Position numbers and translations under genes: made by a program
Source: Paradesertivirga mongoliensis
Lineage (GTDB): Bacteria > Bacteroidota > Bacteroidia > Sphingobacteriales > Sphingobacteriaceae
DNA: 64,000 bases
NCBI RefSeq assembly: GCF_024436395.1
Contig: NZ_JAFMZO010000002.1
Span: forward strand, 496,001 to 560,000
Reading direction: 5' to 3'
Notes under the pieces: model-generated
What the model was told of the DNA's origin: nothing
The model's database searches: none
What the model saw: the letters and a program-made list of their open reading frames with translations, nothing else
Part shown: positions 7,323-15,805 of the stretch, piece by piece
How the letters are laid out: each line of letters opens with the position of its first letter
How positions within the stretch are numbered: the stretch's first letter is position 1

Positions 7323-8123
7323 ATGAAACAAACAGGCAACCCAGCATTGAAACGCAACAGGCAACTAATCTGGTTAGAGAAGGTACTGGAAGGACCAATG
7401 ATTTTTCTCGGATTCGTTTGGCTGGTTTTACTGATCATAGAATTGATATATGGTGTACACCCTGTCCCCGAATTGATCAGCACGGCAATATGGATAGTTT
7501 TCATCCTGGATTTTGCCCTCAAACTAATTCTAGCGCCCCGCAAGCTTCTTTTCATTAAAAAGAACGTCCTCACAGCCATATCACTGGTAATACCTGCCCT
7601 GCGACTGTTCCGGATATTTCGTTTTATTCGCTTACTCCGGATATTCAGGGGAACGCGGCTTATAAAGGTCATTGCCAGTTTGAACCGAAGCATGAAGAGT
7701 CTGAACGCAACCATGCAACGCAGAGGATTCGCTTATGTAATGGCTCTTACATTAGCCGTGATATTTGCCGGTGCCGCCGGAATGTATGCGTTTGAAAAAG
7801 ATAACGGCGGCCTAAGTTCATATGCAGTCTCGCTTTGGTGGACCACCATGCTCATCATGACAGTGGGAACAGATTTCTGGCCGCAGACTGCCGAAGGGCG
7901 GATTCTCTGCACCTTACTTTCTTTGTATGGTTTTGCCGTATTCGGTTATATTACGGCCACGCTGGCTTCGTTCTTTGTAGGTAAAGACGCGATGGAAAAT
8001 GATATTGCCCGAGTCTCATCCAAAGACCTCGAAGAAATTAAATCTGAGATAAAAGAGCTGCGTAATTTACTCCCTCAAATTCTGATTGATCCGAAAAACA
8101 AGTCGGATAATGCCGGAAATTGA
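7323..8123 (+). CDS. Voltage-sensor-type ion channel protein (ion transporter family)
   Basis: This 266-residue protein has four hydrophobic segments forming a voltage-sensor domain, including an Arg-rich S4 (RLFRIFRFIRLLRIFR, residues 94-109). A pore unit follows: S5 at about 138-157, pore helix LWWTTMLIMT and S6 LLSLYGFAVFGYITATLASFF. The filter reads TVGTDFWP (from residue 180) where K+ channels have TVGYGD, so ion selectivity is uncertain. The cytosolic tail KDLEEIKSEIKELRNLL should form a coiled coil for tetramer assembly. The gene is convergent with the usher-like gene, with only 1 nt between their stops. Confidence 0.88.
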   Translation: MKQTGNPALKRNRQLIWLEKVLEGPMIFLGFVWLVLLIIELIYGVHPVPELISTAIWIVFILDFALKLILAPRKLLFIKKNVLTAISLVIPALRLFRIFRFIRLLRIFRGTRLIKVIASLNRSMKSLNATMQRRGFAYVMALTLAVIFAGAAGMYAFEKDNGGLSSYAVSLWWTTMLIMTVGTDFWPQTAEGRILCTLLSLYGFAVFGYITATLASFFVGKDAMENDIARVSSKDLEEIKSEIKELRNLLPQILIDPKNKSDNAGN

Positions 8124-8124
8124 A

Positions 8125-10698
8125 TCAATTTCCCTTATCGCTCTGCAGCCTGAACTCCAGATTATCGGCCACATCGCCTTCGGACATGCTTTTGATACTA
8201 AAGGAGACACTGGCAGGCAGGGCAGTCATTTTTAGCCTGTCCATCTGCGCTTTGTCCACCGAAGCAGTATACTTGCCGGGCGGCAGTCCAAGGAAGCTGA
8301 AATATCCGTCGCTCTCGCTTAATGTGCGGCCGGCAAGAGTAGTACCATCCCGATAGATATTAATAATTACACGTCCCTGCCCGGTTAACCCGGCATCGTT
8401 TAAGTATACCATTCCGGAAACTTCCCCCAAAACTTTTACCGGAATTTCTATAAGTTTCATTTTATTTGCTTCGGTAACCACACTGTAGGTTGTGTCTTTT
8501 AATTGCCAGGCTATATTATCGAAGCTGTTTGGATTCAATTCAATGAGATAATTCCTGTATGCTTCCAGGTCAACTATTCTGATAGTAGTGTCGCGAAGGT
8601 CGGTTTGTATACGGCCTCCATTAACCTTTAATTTCAGACCGTTCATTTTGGGCTCATTTTTGTCCCTCTTATTGTTTCCGTTAATATCAAGATAGGGATA
8701 TACCACAATCCCTGCTCTGCCGTTATTAACCCGGTTGTTTGCACTCCAGTAGTTCGTCTTTCCGTCGTAAAATGCACCTCCCCTTACCGACTGTGTGAAA
8801 GTCGCCCTGTTATTTACCTGCCTGGCAAAAAATGAAGTACGGGCAAACGAAAGATCCAAACGCAATCCTAATCCAAAACCCTGAGTATTGTAATTAAAGT
8901 TTCTATCGTAAGTTAGATTCAGGAACCCGCGTCCAAAAACTTGCTTCTCGACCTCTAACTTCAGCTCATTTATCTTGCTCCGCGTATATCCGTATTGCAA
9001 TTGTGGCCGTAACGTAAGTCGCGAAGGAAGGCGTAACGCAACCACCATTGTGCTATACATATTTACAAAATCCGCATCGCTTGCCAAAGCATAGGTGGTC
9101 AGGTTCAGACTTACATTTTTAACCATCGCCGACAGTAACAGGTCGGTTAACGTGTGTTGCGTAGTTGGATAAACAATCTGGTTAAAAGTAAGCCTTGAAA
9201 AGCCGGAAAAGCCTTTAGCCCTGAAAGGCTTCGCTATCATGATTTTACGCTCTTCGTTAAAATTCTGATTAATTACCGTTTGCCCCTTTTGATAGCGGGC
9301 GTAATTTAATTCAACCAGCAGATTGGAGGGTAAGCGATAAGTTAATACATTTCGCAACCTTACTCCATGAGTATAGTCGCTCGAAAGCAGGATATTCGGC
9401 ATGACTTTAAAAGATGCGTTCAAAAAAGGCATAATGTTACCATTATTTACCGAAGATAAATATTCAAGGCCTGCTCCCATCGTGAGCCCCTGGGTAACGC
9501 CAAATTTTACATCGGCTCGCGAAAACCTGCTGTGCCGATTGTCTTCTACCAAGCCTGCGCTTACACGGTATTCAAATTCGTTCTTCGGAAGAAAATTGTA
9601 AGGCACATTAATAGTCTGCTCACGGCTGCGCTCTTCGCCCCATGGACCAAAAAACCTGAGCTTGACAACCGAGTTTCCATAGACCAAGGGTACCTGAAAG
9701 CTGAAGAAACCCGAAGCATCAGCCTTTACATAATCAAGTAAAACATTGTTTACATAAAGCTCAACAATCCAATCGGGTTCGGTAGAGTCGCTGATGGTAT
9801 ACGTACCAAAGGACCGGCGATACGTTGTAGGCGAATTAGAAAACTGTAAGCCAACCACCGGAGCCATTAGAGAGGCGGTAGAATGAGCAGGGATTTTCCC
9901 GGCCAGTACCTGCCTCAAATATTTTTTTTCGTTGTTAACGTGGCGCCATAAATACGATTGTTGACGCATATTGAAATCCTGGGAGGAATTATAGTCCAAC
10001 ATGAAATTGGTTTCACCTCCGGCTAATACTGTCCCGAAACGAAGGTTTACCTGAGTATTGCTTAAGCCGGCTATTTGCTGCCGCGATGCCACCGACCAAT
10101 CCAACGCACCGAAGTTAAAGAGTGAGAACGCCCTCTTTACGATTGTATCTGCTACCACCTCGCTCTTAAACTTCTTCAGATTGCTTCGCATTAATTCCTG
10201 ACGCCGCTCGCGTATCACGGGAAGGTCGAGCTTAGTACTCATGGCCATCGAAAGGCCGCGAAAATCAAAACTGCAATGAAGGTCGAAGACTTTGCCAAAA
10301 ACGGTCGATTTAAGATACAGACCCATAGACGTTTGAATCAACTCGTCGGTTTCTAATGGGTAGATCTTATCTTTTAAAACAATCCGTCCACGCAACCTGT
10401 CGATCAGATACGGCATATTCTGTTCAATAAAAAAACCGGATACAGAATCCAGCTCAGACGAGGCGGTATTTTTTATCCGCAGGTAATCAAAAACATCACT
10501 TACTGCCAGAAAAGCCTGTTCATCCTGTATCAAAGCTTCCACTTCCCTGCCACCCAAACCTGCAACGTTGAGGTGGATCGACGTCTCTTCATATCTGGGC
10601 TCCTGCTGCGCTCTGCTAATAAATGAAAACAGAACAAAGAACAATACGCACACCACGCGTGATTCGCAAAAATGAAAGTATTGGCTTAAACGAGGCAT
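8125..10698 (-). CDS. Usher-like outer-membrane assembly protein of a DUF4402 chaperone-usher locus
   Basis: This 857-residue protein has a signal peptide (residues 1-30, ending ISRAQQ). Residues 37-130 form a small domain with the feel of an usher N-terminal chaperone-binding domain (VEALIQDEQAFLAVSDVFDYL). A long aromatic-alternating beta-strand region (about 130-650) fits an outer-membrane barrel. It is interrupted near 310-370 by a beta-sandwich (DWIVELYVNNVLLDYVKAD, then GNSVVKLRFFGPWGEERS) resembling the usher plug. The tail has an SdrD-type DINGNNKRDKNEP element and a carboxypeptidase-regulatory-like domain (GEVSGMVYLNDAG, then GYFSFLGLPPGKY). It is the last gene of an operon with a PapD-like chaperone and two DUF4402 subunits, which supports the usher reading. 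Barrel strand count and secretion activity are inferred. Confidence 0.8.
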   Translation of the reverse strand: MPRLSQYFHFCESRVVCVLFFVLFSFISRAQQEPRYEETSIHLNVAGLGGREVEALIQDEQAFLAVSDVFDYLRIKNTASSELDSVSGFFIEQNMPYLIDRLRGRIVLKDKIYPLETDELIQTSMGLYLKSTVFGKVFDLHCSFDFRGLSMAMSTKLDLPVIRERRQELMRSNLKKFKSEVVADTIVKRAFSLFNFGALDWSVASRQQIAGLSNTQVNLRFGTVLAGGETNFMLDYNSSQDFNMRQQSYLWRHVNNEKKYLRQVLAGKIPAHSTASLMAPVVGLQFSNSPTTYRRSFGTYTISDSTEPDWIVELYVNNVLLDYVKADASGFFSFQVPLVYGNSVVKLRFFGPWGEERSREQTINVPYNFLPKNEFEYRVSAGLVEDNRHSRFSRADVKFGVTQGLTMGAGLEYLSSVNNGNIMPFLNASFKVMPNILLSSDYTHGVRLRNVLTYRLPSNLLVELNYARYQKGQTVINQNFNEERKIMIAKPFRAKGFSGFSRLTFNQIVYPTTQHTLTDLLLSAMVKNVSLNLTTYALASDADFVNMYSTMVVALRLPSRLTLRPQLQYGYTRSKINELKLEVEKQVFGRGFLNLTYDRNFNYNTQGFGLGLRLDLSFARTSFFARQVNNRATFTQSVRGGAFYDGKTNYWSANNRVNNGRAGIVVYPYLDINGNNKRDKNEPKMNGLKLKVNGGRIQTDLRDTTIRIVDLEAYRNYLIELNPNSFDNIAWQLKDTTYSVVTEANKMKLIEIPVKVLGEVSGMVYLNDAGLTGQGRVIINIYRDGTTLAGRTLSESDGYFSFLGLPPGKYTASVDKAQMDRLKMTALPASVSFSIKSMSEGDVADNLEFRLQSDKGN

Positions 10699-10719
10699 AA
10701 GTAATGCGGGCTCCCCCGG

Positions 10720-11223
10720 CTATTCCTGATGAAAAGTAATAGAAAACGAACCTGTATAATTTCCAGCGGGACTGTCGTTGCGATTTCCGACAATGAGAGC
10801 ACCTCCTATTTTTACCTGAGTACGACCGGGAGGCGAAACTGCCGTAATCAAGGGAAACTCAGGCTCGAGACTTCCTAATTTAAGGGTAATTGAGCCGCCA
10901 TTGCTTCCAGACAAAGTCACATCAGGGCTCATTGAAACCGAGACCAGAGTTCCGCTTGGAGCCTCTATTTCAAAAATCGCCTGCGAATAGGAAACGCCCA
11001 TATTCATGAGAACAATATCGCCCGAGGCTGATCGTGAACCTGAAGGAGTTATTTCAACCGATCCGCCCGAACTTCCCTGGTAAAAGGTCCCGAAATTAAA
11101 ATCCTGGACCGGATAGACGGTCATTTGCGACTTTGCAGGAAAGCTTAAAAACGCCAGTAGAAACGTACTTAAAATCACCTTAACCCAAAAATCACAATCG
11201 TATTTTTGTTGTAAATACATCAT
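10720..11223 (-). CDS. DUF4402 domain protein, probable second pilin/subunit
   Basis: This is a 167-residue secreted protein from the ATG at 11223; a TTG 21 nt upstream is possible but the ATGATG fits the signal peptide better. The signal sequence VILSTFLLAFLSFPAKSQ is followed by VYPVQDFNFGTFYQGSSGG. That is the typical DUF4402 opening, where the FGxF strand precedes a GGxVxIxPxG hairpin. The mature part is Gly/Ser-rich beta sandwich, ending in GNYTGSFSITF. It lies between the chaperone (44 nt gap) and the usher-like gene (21 nt gap). Sequence similarity to the major subunit is confined to fold-level features. I infer a minor, adaptor or tip subunit. Confidence 0.82.
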   Translation of the reverse strand: MMYLQQKYDCDFWVKVILSTFLLAFLSFPAKSQMTVYPVQDFNFGTFYQGSSGGSVEITPSGSRSASGDIVLMNMGVSYSQAIFEIEAPSGTLVSVSMSPDVTLSGSNGGSITLKLGSLEPEFPLITAVSPPGRTQVKIGGALIVGNRNDSPAGNYTGSFSITFHQE

Positions 11224-11267
11224 AACGCACTTATCTTCCGACAATATCGTATTACCTTGGGGAATAA

Positions 11268-12122
11268 TTAATTCAGAACCAATTCTGAACTGGCCAGTTT
11301 TTCAGACTTTCCGTCGACTGAATTTGTATAGGATAAAAGTAGTTTTCCGGATGTATAATCTATCCCCGCTTTATTGTCGAGCTTGATTTTTACTTCACGG
11401 GCTTGGTTTGGTGTATAGACCGATAATCCCCTTACCATCCCAACCGGTGTAATTTTTCCAGTGTTTGAGATGTGTTGTACACTAAAGTCTCCGTAAACTG
11501 ACATATTACCACTTCTGTTAAATCTGGCGGTAAGAATTTTCAACGACTCGGGAGTACTTTCCAGTTTGATGTGTGAAATATTCACTTTCGCGTTAGAAGG
11601 CCCGGAACGAATGATCATTGGGATGCTTATGCCGAATACGGGTGTTAACTTTACAGAAAGTTTCGAACTGTCTGTTTGTGCAGATTTTTCCCCAAGCGGC
11701 GCTTCATTTGAAATGGCTCTGAAGTAAAGGTGTGATCTGTATTCCCCGGACGTCAACTTATCGTACTGCGATACCTGAACCTTGACAACTTGCGCCTCGT
11801 TTGGTGCCAGAGTAACGGTCCTTGGAAATATACGCAGATGTTTATCCGAGAAGTTTTGTCCGGCGTCCGGTTCCTTTATCTCCTCAAAAGTACCGTCATC
11901 TTTCATCCTTATTTGAATAAAGGATATGGCATACCGTGCGGTGTCTTTCCCGATATTTGCAAGATTGATCACCTGCGAGCGTTTGGAGTTATCAAACACA
12001 ACACGCTTAGGTGTAATAAGCAGGTTGCCTTGAGCCATCAGGACCGAAGAAAGGCCCATGATAAACAATACTGCAGAGAGCCTGCGGTAAAGGGTAGAGG
12101 TTAAAGAGAGAGCGTTTAACAT
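11268..12122 (-). CDS. PapD-like periplasmic pilus chaperone
   Basis: The start is placed at the ATG at 12122; an upstream in-frame start at 12152 lies inside a terminator hairpin. The 284 residues have a signal peptide to about 31 (SSVLMAQG), then LLITPKRVVFDNSKRSQVINLANIG. That is the first strand of the PapD-type Ig domain, with the conserved Arg of the subunit-binding cleft (R40). The segments FPRTVTLAPNEAQVVKVQV and SGEYRSHLYFRA match the F1-G1 region of chaperones that accompany DUF4402 proteins in other phyla. A second Ig-like domain occupies about 165-284. The role inferred is to cap DUF4402 subunits in the periplasm and deliver them to the usher-like protein. Confidence 0.85.
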   Translation of the reverse strand: MLNALSLTSTLYRRLSAVLFIMGLSSVLMAQGNLLITPKRVVFDNSKRSQVINLANIGKDTARYAISFIQIRMKDDGTFEEIKEPDAGQNFSDKHLRIFPRTVTLAPNEAQVVKVQVSQYDKLTSGEYRSHLYFRAISNEAPLGEKSAQTDSSKLSVKLTPVFGISIPMIIRSGPSNAKVNISHIKLESTPESLKILTARFNRSGNMSVYGDFSVQHISNTGKITPVGMVRGLSVYTPNQAREVKIKLDNKAGIDYTSGKLLLSYTNSVDGKSEKLASSELVLN

Positions 12123-12134
12123 GGTATTTGAATA

Positions 12135-12165
12135 TAAAAAAAGCGCCACCATTAGCAGCGCTTTT
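12135..12165 (-). terminator. Intrinsic terminator after the major DUF4402 subunit gene
   Basis: On the minus strand AAAAGCGC and GCGCTTTT flank an 11-nt loop, followed by a run of seven T (12141-12135). It lies between the major subunit gene and the chaperone gene on the same strand, so part of the transcripts probably stop here and only some continue into the assembly genes. Confidence 0.75.
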
Positions 12166-12181
12166 CATTGTTTTAGATTTC

Positions 12182-12697
12182 TTAGTTATAGTTAACAGTT
12201 ACAGTCAAATCTGTAGTGTTGGTATAAGTTCCAGGAGCTTGTCCGGCAGCAACATGAAGAGTAGCGCCAACCTTCAAGGTTTGTGTACCCAGGGTTAAAA
12301 CTCCGGTTGCATCTGGATCGCTTGTAAAAGTATCAACATCCATCTCGTTAAGACCATTTACAATGGTTACCGTAGTTGGAAGAGTAATAGCGTAAGTATA
12401 ATCTTCTTCTCCTTCTACAGTAAAAGACGCTGCTGTAGGAGAACCGGTTGAAAATGCTGGCAAAGTTACTCCAGAAGTTCTCGCACGGCTATTATCGGTT
12501 GCCAATACTGCTGTACCGCCAGTTGAAGCCTGTACTGCTACGTTTCCAAAATTCATATCAACGTTTTTCGTGATAGTAATTGGAGTGATAATAGTGGCAG
12601 AAGCGTTTGCGGTCGCATCGTCTTGTGCAAATGATGTTGTAGATGAAAGCCCGATCATCACAATTGCAAGGGCAAATAATTTTGTAAAATTTTTCAT
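12182..12697 (-). CDS. DUF4402 domain protein, probable major pilin-like subunit
   Basis: The ATG at 12697 begins a clean signal peptide, MKNFTKLFALAIVMIGLSS, cut after TTSFAQ; the longer open frame to 12856 has no plausible N-terminus. The 171-residue product is Thr/Ala/Val-rich. It shows the DUF4402 pattern: ATIITPITITKNVDMNFGNVAVQ near the start, GGTAVLATDNSRART in the middle and the closing strand TNTTDLTVTVNYN. An AAAGGGGGGAAA purine run lies upstream of the start. It is the first gene of the chaperone-usher-like operon and is separated from the rest by an intrinsic terminator, as expected for a highly made structural subunit. Confidence 0.85.
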   Translation of the reverse strand: MKNFTKLFALAIVMIGLSSTTSFAQDDATANASATIITPITITKNVDMNFGNVAVQASTGGTAVLATDNSRARTSGVTLPAFSTGSPTAASFTVEGEEDYTYAITLPTTVTIVNGLNEMDVDTFTSDPDATGVLTLGTQTLKVGATLHVAAGQAPGTYTNTTDLTVTVNYN

Positions 12698-12746
12698 GTT
12701 GTTTTTTAATTTCCCCCCTTTACGCCAGGAACGGGCAAATGTTTCA

Positions 12747-12779
12747 CAAAATGTAGAAATATGTAGAATAAATTCCCAA
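12747..12779 (-). promoter_or_regulatory. Candidate promoter of the major subunit gene
   Basis: On the minus strand a TTG (12779-12777) is followed after 21 nt by TACATTTTG (12755-12747). This resembles the Bacteroidota -33/-7 arrangement, but the -7 box has one extra base. The start codon lies about 50 nt further downstream. Confidence 0.35.
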
Positions 12780-12907
12780 CAATCACAATACCTCAAGAAA
12801 TCGAGATGGAGATATCCTCCGAGCAGAACATCAGACCAAGTTTGCGCACCGGGCAACCGTAAGAGGCGATGCCGCGTACCTCTTATAAAACAACCAATCT
12901 CATAATT

Positions 12908-13858
12908 ATGAACCTCAACCCTTTACCTAACCGGCACTCAGCCAAATACCTGGTGTATTTAATGGCGGTCTATGTTTTCATTTCTATTTCTTGCAGTAAG
13001 AGCGATGGAGATCCTCCAGAGCCAGAGCCTGTAAGTACTAAAGCGAGTAACCTGGCATACTCGCCCACATCGCTTACTTTGACTGCCGGCACAGCAGGAA
13101 CATCGAACAAGCCAACAGTCGCGGGCACTTTGCCTATTACATTCACGGCAAGCACTTCACCCAACAGCAACGGAGCAATTACCATCGACAGCGAGGGTAA
13201 AATCCATGCCGCAGCAACGCTTGCTGCCGGCACTTATAATGTTTCTGTAACCGCCAGCAATTCTGCAGGCGCAGCCAGTTTCAGCAATGTCTTTACTGTA
13301 ACTGTAACTGCATCTCAAACGTCTCAGAAGCCTCAAAATTTAGCCTACAATCCTAACTCGGTTACGGTAACGCAAGGCACGGCGGCAACATCTGCTACCC
13401 CTACTATTACGAGTTCTGGCGCTGTAACTTATACCCTCAGTTCGGCACCCGCAAGCACCGCCATAACGATTAATGCTCAGGGCATAATCTCGGCAACCAA
13501 CGCCTTAACAGCGGGGACTTACCTTATCTCTGTTACGGCTGCAAATGCAAACGGCAGCAATTCCTTCCCAAACATTTATACTATTCAGGTAAATGCCCCC
13601 GGCACCACTTCCGTAACTTATACAAACGACATACAGGCCATCATTGCCAACAATTGCGCGTCCTGCCATTTTAGTGGAGGTACAGGGGGGATAAGTTTCA
13701 GTTCGTACACAGCTGCAAAAAACAATATTGATAATATCTTAACCCGCATCAAGTTGGCTCAGGGAGCACCGGGCATGATGCCGAATGGAGGAACACGATT
13801 ACCACAAGCTACCATAAACCTGATTCAGAAATGGAAAGATGATGGGTTGTTACAATAG
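12908..13858 (+). CDS. Ig-like repeat lipoprotein with C-terminal haem-binding CxxCH
   Basis: From the ATG at 12908 (MNLNPLPNRH) the protein has 316 residues. A signal peptide ends in ISISCSKSD, a lipobox-like Cys of the kind seen in exported Bacteroidota lipoproteins. Two tandem putative Ig/cadherin-like repeats follow, each opening with NLAYxPxSxTxTxGTAxTS and closing with AGTYxxSVTAxNxxGxxSF. The last 80 residues change character: TYTNDIQAIIANNCASCHFSGG carries a CxxCH haem motif, and a later GAPGMMPNGG segment supplies a plausible distal Met ligand. It looks like a surface or periplasmic monohaem cytochrome anchored by Ig spacers. It is divergent from the pilin gene and not obviously related to it. 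Confidence 0.85.
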   Translation: MNLNPLPNRHSAKYLVYLMAVYVFISISCSKSDGDPPEPEPVSTKASNLAYSPTSLTLTAGTAGTSNKPTVAGTLPITFTASTSPNSNGAITIDSEGKIHAAATLAAGTYNVSVTASNSAGAASFSNVFTVTVTASQTSQKPQNLAYNPNSVTVTQGTAATSATPTITSSGAVTYTLSSAPASTAITINAQGIISATNALTAGTYLISVTAANANGSNSFPNIYTIQVNAPGTTSVTYTNDIQAIIANNCASCHFSGGTGGISFSSYTAAKNNIDNILTRIKLAQGAPGMMPNGGTRLPQATINLIQKWKDDGLLQ

Positions 13859-14049
13859 TAGATGATGAGATCGAGGGGCGGCGCCTGTACAATACTACGA
13901 AAAGGGCACGCCTCTTAATCTCTCCTTGAAAAGCTGGGGGAACAAAGTTTAATCCGAAAGGCTCGTTAAATTATACACAGGCTACAAAAGGCGCTTTACC
14001 GAACACCTAACTGACAAACGTCTGCTATTGGACCACGATCAACACCCGT

Positions 14050-15027
14050 TTATTTATTTTCGGCGGCGGCTTCTCTCTTTTTCTTAAAGTATCCTCTGAA
14101 CAGAATATTGCCCTGCAAAGCCTTTAAATCTTCATTCAGATTATAAGTACTATTTTCAAGGTTAAGCAGAATTCTTTTAATCTGTTCTGTCGATTGCTGG
14201 TCGTTCAACAGCATCCCTACCGGGTTATCCTTCTCGTTCAACTGAGCGGATGCATTATTTAAGTTCTGTGCCAGTGTTGAAGCAGATCTTGATGCTTTCT
14301 GGAGTTCGTTCACAGAAGCCTGTAACCGCGCAAACACAACAGTATCTGTCAGCATTTTATTTGCCAGCCCACCCTTTGTATTTAAAGTATTAGTAAACCT
14401 GTTAAGTTCGCCAACCATTCTGTTAGCCGACTCGGTGGTTGTTTTTAGGTTAAAAACTGCAGCTTTCAGATCCTCCGACATCTTTTCATCAGAAAGCAAT
14501 GCGCCCGCAGCGCCCTTGCCCTGCACCAGATTACTTGAGATCTTTTTAAAGTCGCCGGTTATTTCAAGCAGATTTTTATTGTTTTCCTGGAAGGTTCTCA
14601 TGATCTGATCGGTAGACAATGATGTGTTTACCTTAAGCTGGTCGCCATCCTCAACCACCGGAAATCTAGGTGTTCCACCGTCGATCACTACCAGTTTATT
14701 TCCAATAAAACCTTCCGAGCCGATACTTGCCATCGCATCTTTATGAATATATTGCTGCGCGCCTTTTTCGATATTCATGATCACCTGCACCTGCGCTGTA
14801 CCATAAAACTGTATTTTTTTGATGGTTCCCACCTTCACCCCAGAAAACCATACGTTCCCGCCGGTTTTAAGTCCCTGAATGTCATCAAATACCACATTAA
14901 GCTCAATGCTTTGTACGAACGTTTTCTTCTGGCTCCCTAATGTGAAAATCCCAAACACAAAAATCAATAGCCCAATAAAAATAAACAAACCCACCGTTAC
15001 TTTACGGCGATCATCAGTTACCTGCAT
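14050..15027 (-). CDS. mlaD: MlaD family (MCE domain) lipid-transport protein
   Basis: This 325-residue protein has one N-terminal membrane helix (VGLFIFIGLLIFVFGIF) and then a single MCE domain. The domain's hallmark is seen at IELNVVFDDIQGLKTGGNVWFSGVKVGTIKKI and SIGSEGFIGNKLVVIDGG. The C-terminal half (about 150-300) is long, helical and Asn/Gln-rich, probably a coiled coil. It is third in a tight minus-strand operon with the permease and ATPase, 3 nt after the ATPase stop. MCE proteins form hexameric rings that shuttle phospholipids between the membranes; the direction of transport here cannot be told. Confidence 0.92.
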   Translation of the reverse strand: MQVTDDRRKVTVGLFIFIGLLIFVFGIFTLGSQKKTFVQSIELNVVFDDIQGLKTGGNVWFSGVKVGTIKKIQFYGTAQVQVIMNIEKGAQQYIHKDAMASIGSEGFIGNKLVVIDGGTPRFPVVEDGDQLKVNTSLSTDQIMRTFQENNKNLLEITGDFKKISSNLVQGKGAAGALLSDEKMSEDLKAAVFNLKTTTESANRMVGELNRFTNTLNTKGGLANKMLTDTVVFARLQASVNELQKASRSASTLAQNLNNASAQLNEKDNPVGMLLNDQQSTEQIKRILLNLENSTYNLNEDLKALQGNILFRGYFKKKREAAAENK

Positions 15028-15030
15028 ATT

Positions 15031-15804
15031 TTACTCAATAAAATTATAATCATAAAAAGCCTTCACCCGTTCGTCCTTATGCCCAAACACCTCGTCGAAA
15101 GTACCCTGACAGGCAAATTTTCCATCAAGTAACATAGCTATCCGGTTGCCTACAGCCTTGGCGCAGGTCAAATCGTGTGTAATTACAATGGAACTGGTAT
15201 GAAACCGTTCCTGAACTTCGTTTATCAGACTGTTAATATCCAGACAGGTGATCGGGTCGAGACCTGCTGTTGGTTCGTCATAAAGCATAATTTCAGGCTG
15301 TAAAATAAGGGTACGGGCAATTCCGATCCGTTTTCTCTGGCCACCCGAAAGCTCAGAAGGCATCTGGTTGATAGCCTGACTTAAGCCTACCGCTTCGAGA
15401 ATTTCCTCAACTGCCTTATTTTTTTCTGCTTTACTGATACTGCGCTGGTTACGAACAAGCGGAAATTCAAGATTCTCCCGAACAGTCATACTATCATACA
15501 AAGCACTGTTCTGAAAGGAAAAACCCACTTTAAGCCGCAGAGCAAGCAATTCTTTGTAGCTGATCTGGTCAACTTTTTTTCCAAGCACCACAACACTACC
15601 GCTATCAGGCTTTAACAGTCCTACAAGTATTTTGATCAAAACCGATTTTCCGGTACCCGATTTACCCAATACTACCAGGTTTTCGCCTTTATACAATTCG
15701 AGGTCAACCTGCTTTAGCACGTCGAGAGGCCCGAATGATTTGTTCAGATGCTTAATCTCAATTACCCGTTCTTTACTAAAATCTGTTACTGCCTTTTGCT
15801 GCAT
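15031..15804 (-). CDS. mlaF: MlaF-type ABC transporter ATPase
   Basis: This 257-residue ABC ATPase has Walker A GKSGTGKSVLIK, the signature LSGGQRKRIGIARTL, Walker B IMLYDEPTAGLDP and the switch His in IVITHDL. The tail (CQGTFDEVFGHKDERVKAFYDYN) matches ATPases of the MlaF/Ttg2A group. It energises lipid transport by the MlaE permease with the MCE protein. Its start codon lies 1 nt after the permease stop, so translation is probably coupled. Confidence 0.94.
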   Translation of the reverse strand: MQQKAVTDFSKERVIEIKHLNKSFGPLDVLKQVDLELYKGENLVVLGKSGTGKSVLIKILVGLLKPDSGSVVVLGKKVDQISYKELLALRLKVGFSFQNSALYDSMTVRENLEFPLVRNQRSISKAEKNKAVEEILEAVGLSQAINQMPSELSGGQRKRIGIARTLILQPEIMLYDEPTAGLDPITCLDINSLINEVQERFHTSSIVITHDLTCAKAVGNRIAMLLDGKFACQGTFDEVFGHKDERVKAFYDYNFIE

Positions 15805-15805
15805 A

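Noticed and set aside
7316-7714. 132-codon minus-strand ORF opposite the ion channel gene
   Set aside because: It is the antisense shadow of the Arg-rich voltage-sensor coding region; the plus-strand protein has clear family motifs.
12698-12856. 53-codon N-terminal extension of the major DUF4402 subunit
   Set aside because: A clean signal peptide begins at the internal ATG at 12697, and the extension overlaps the likely promoter and a purine-rich ribosome-binding region.
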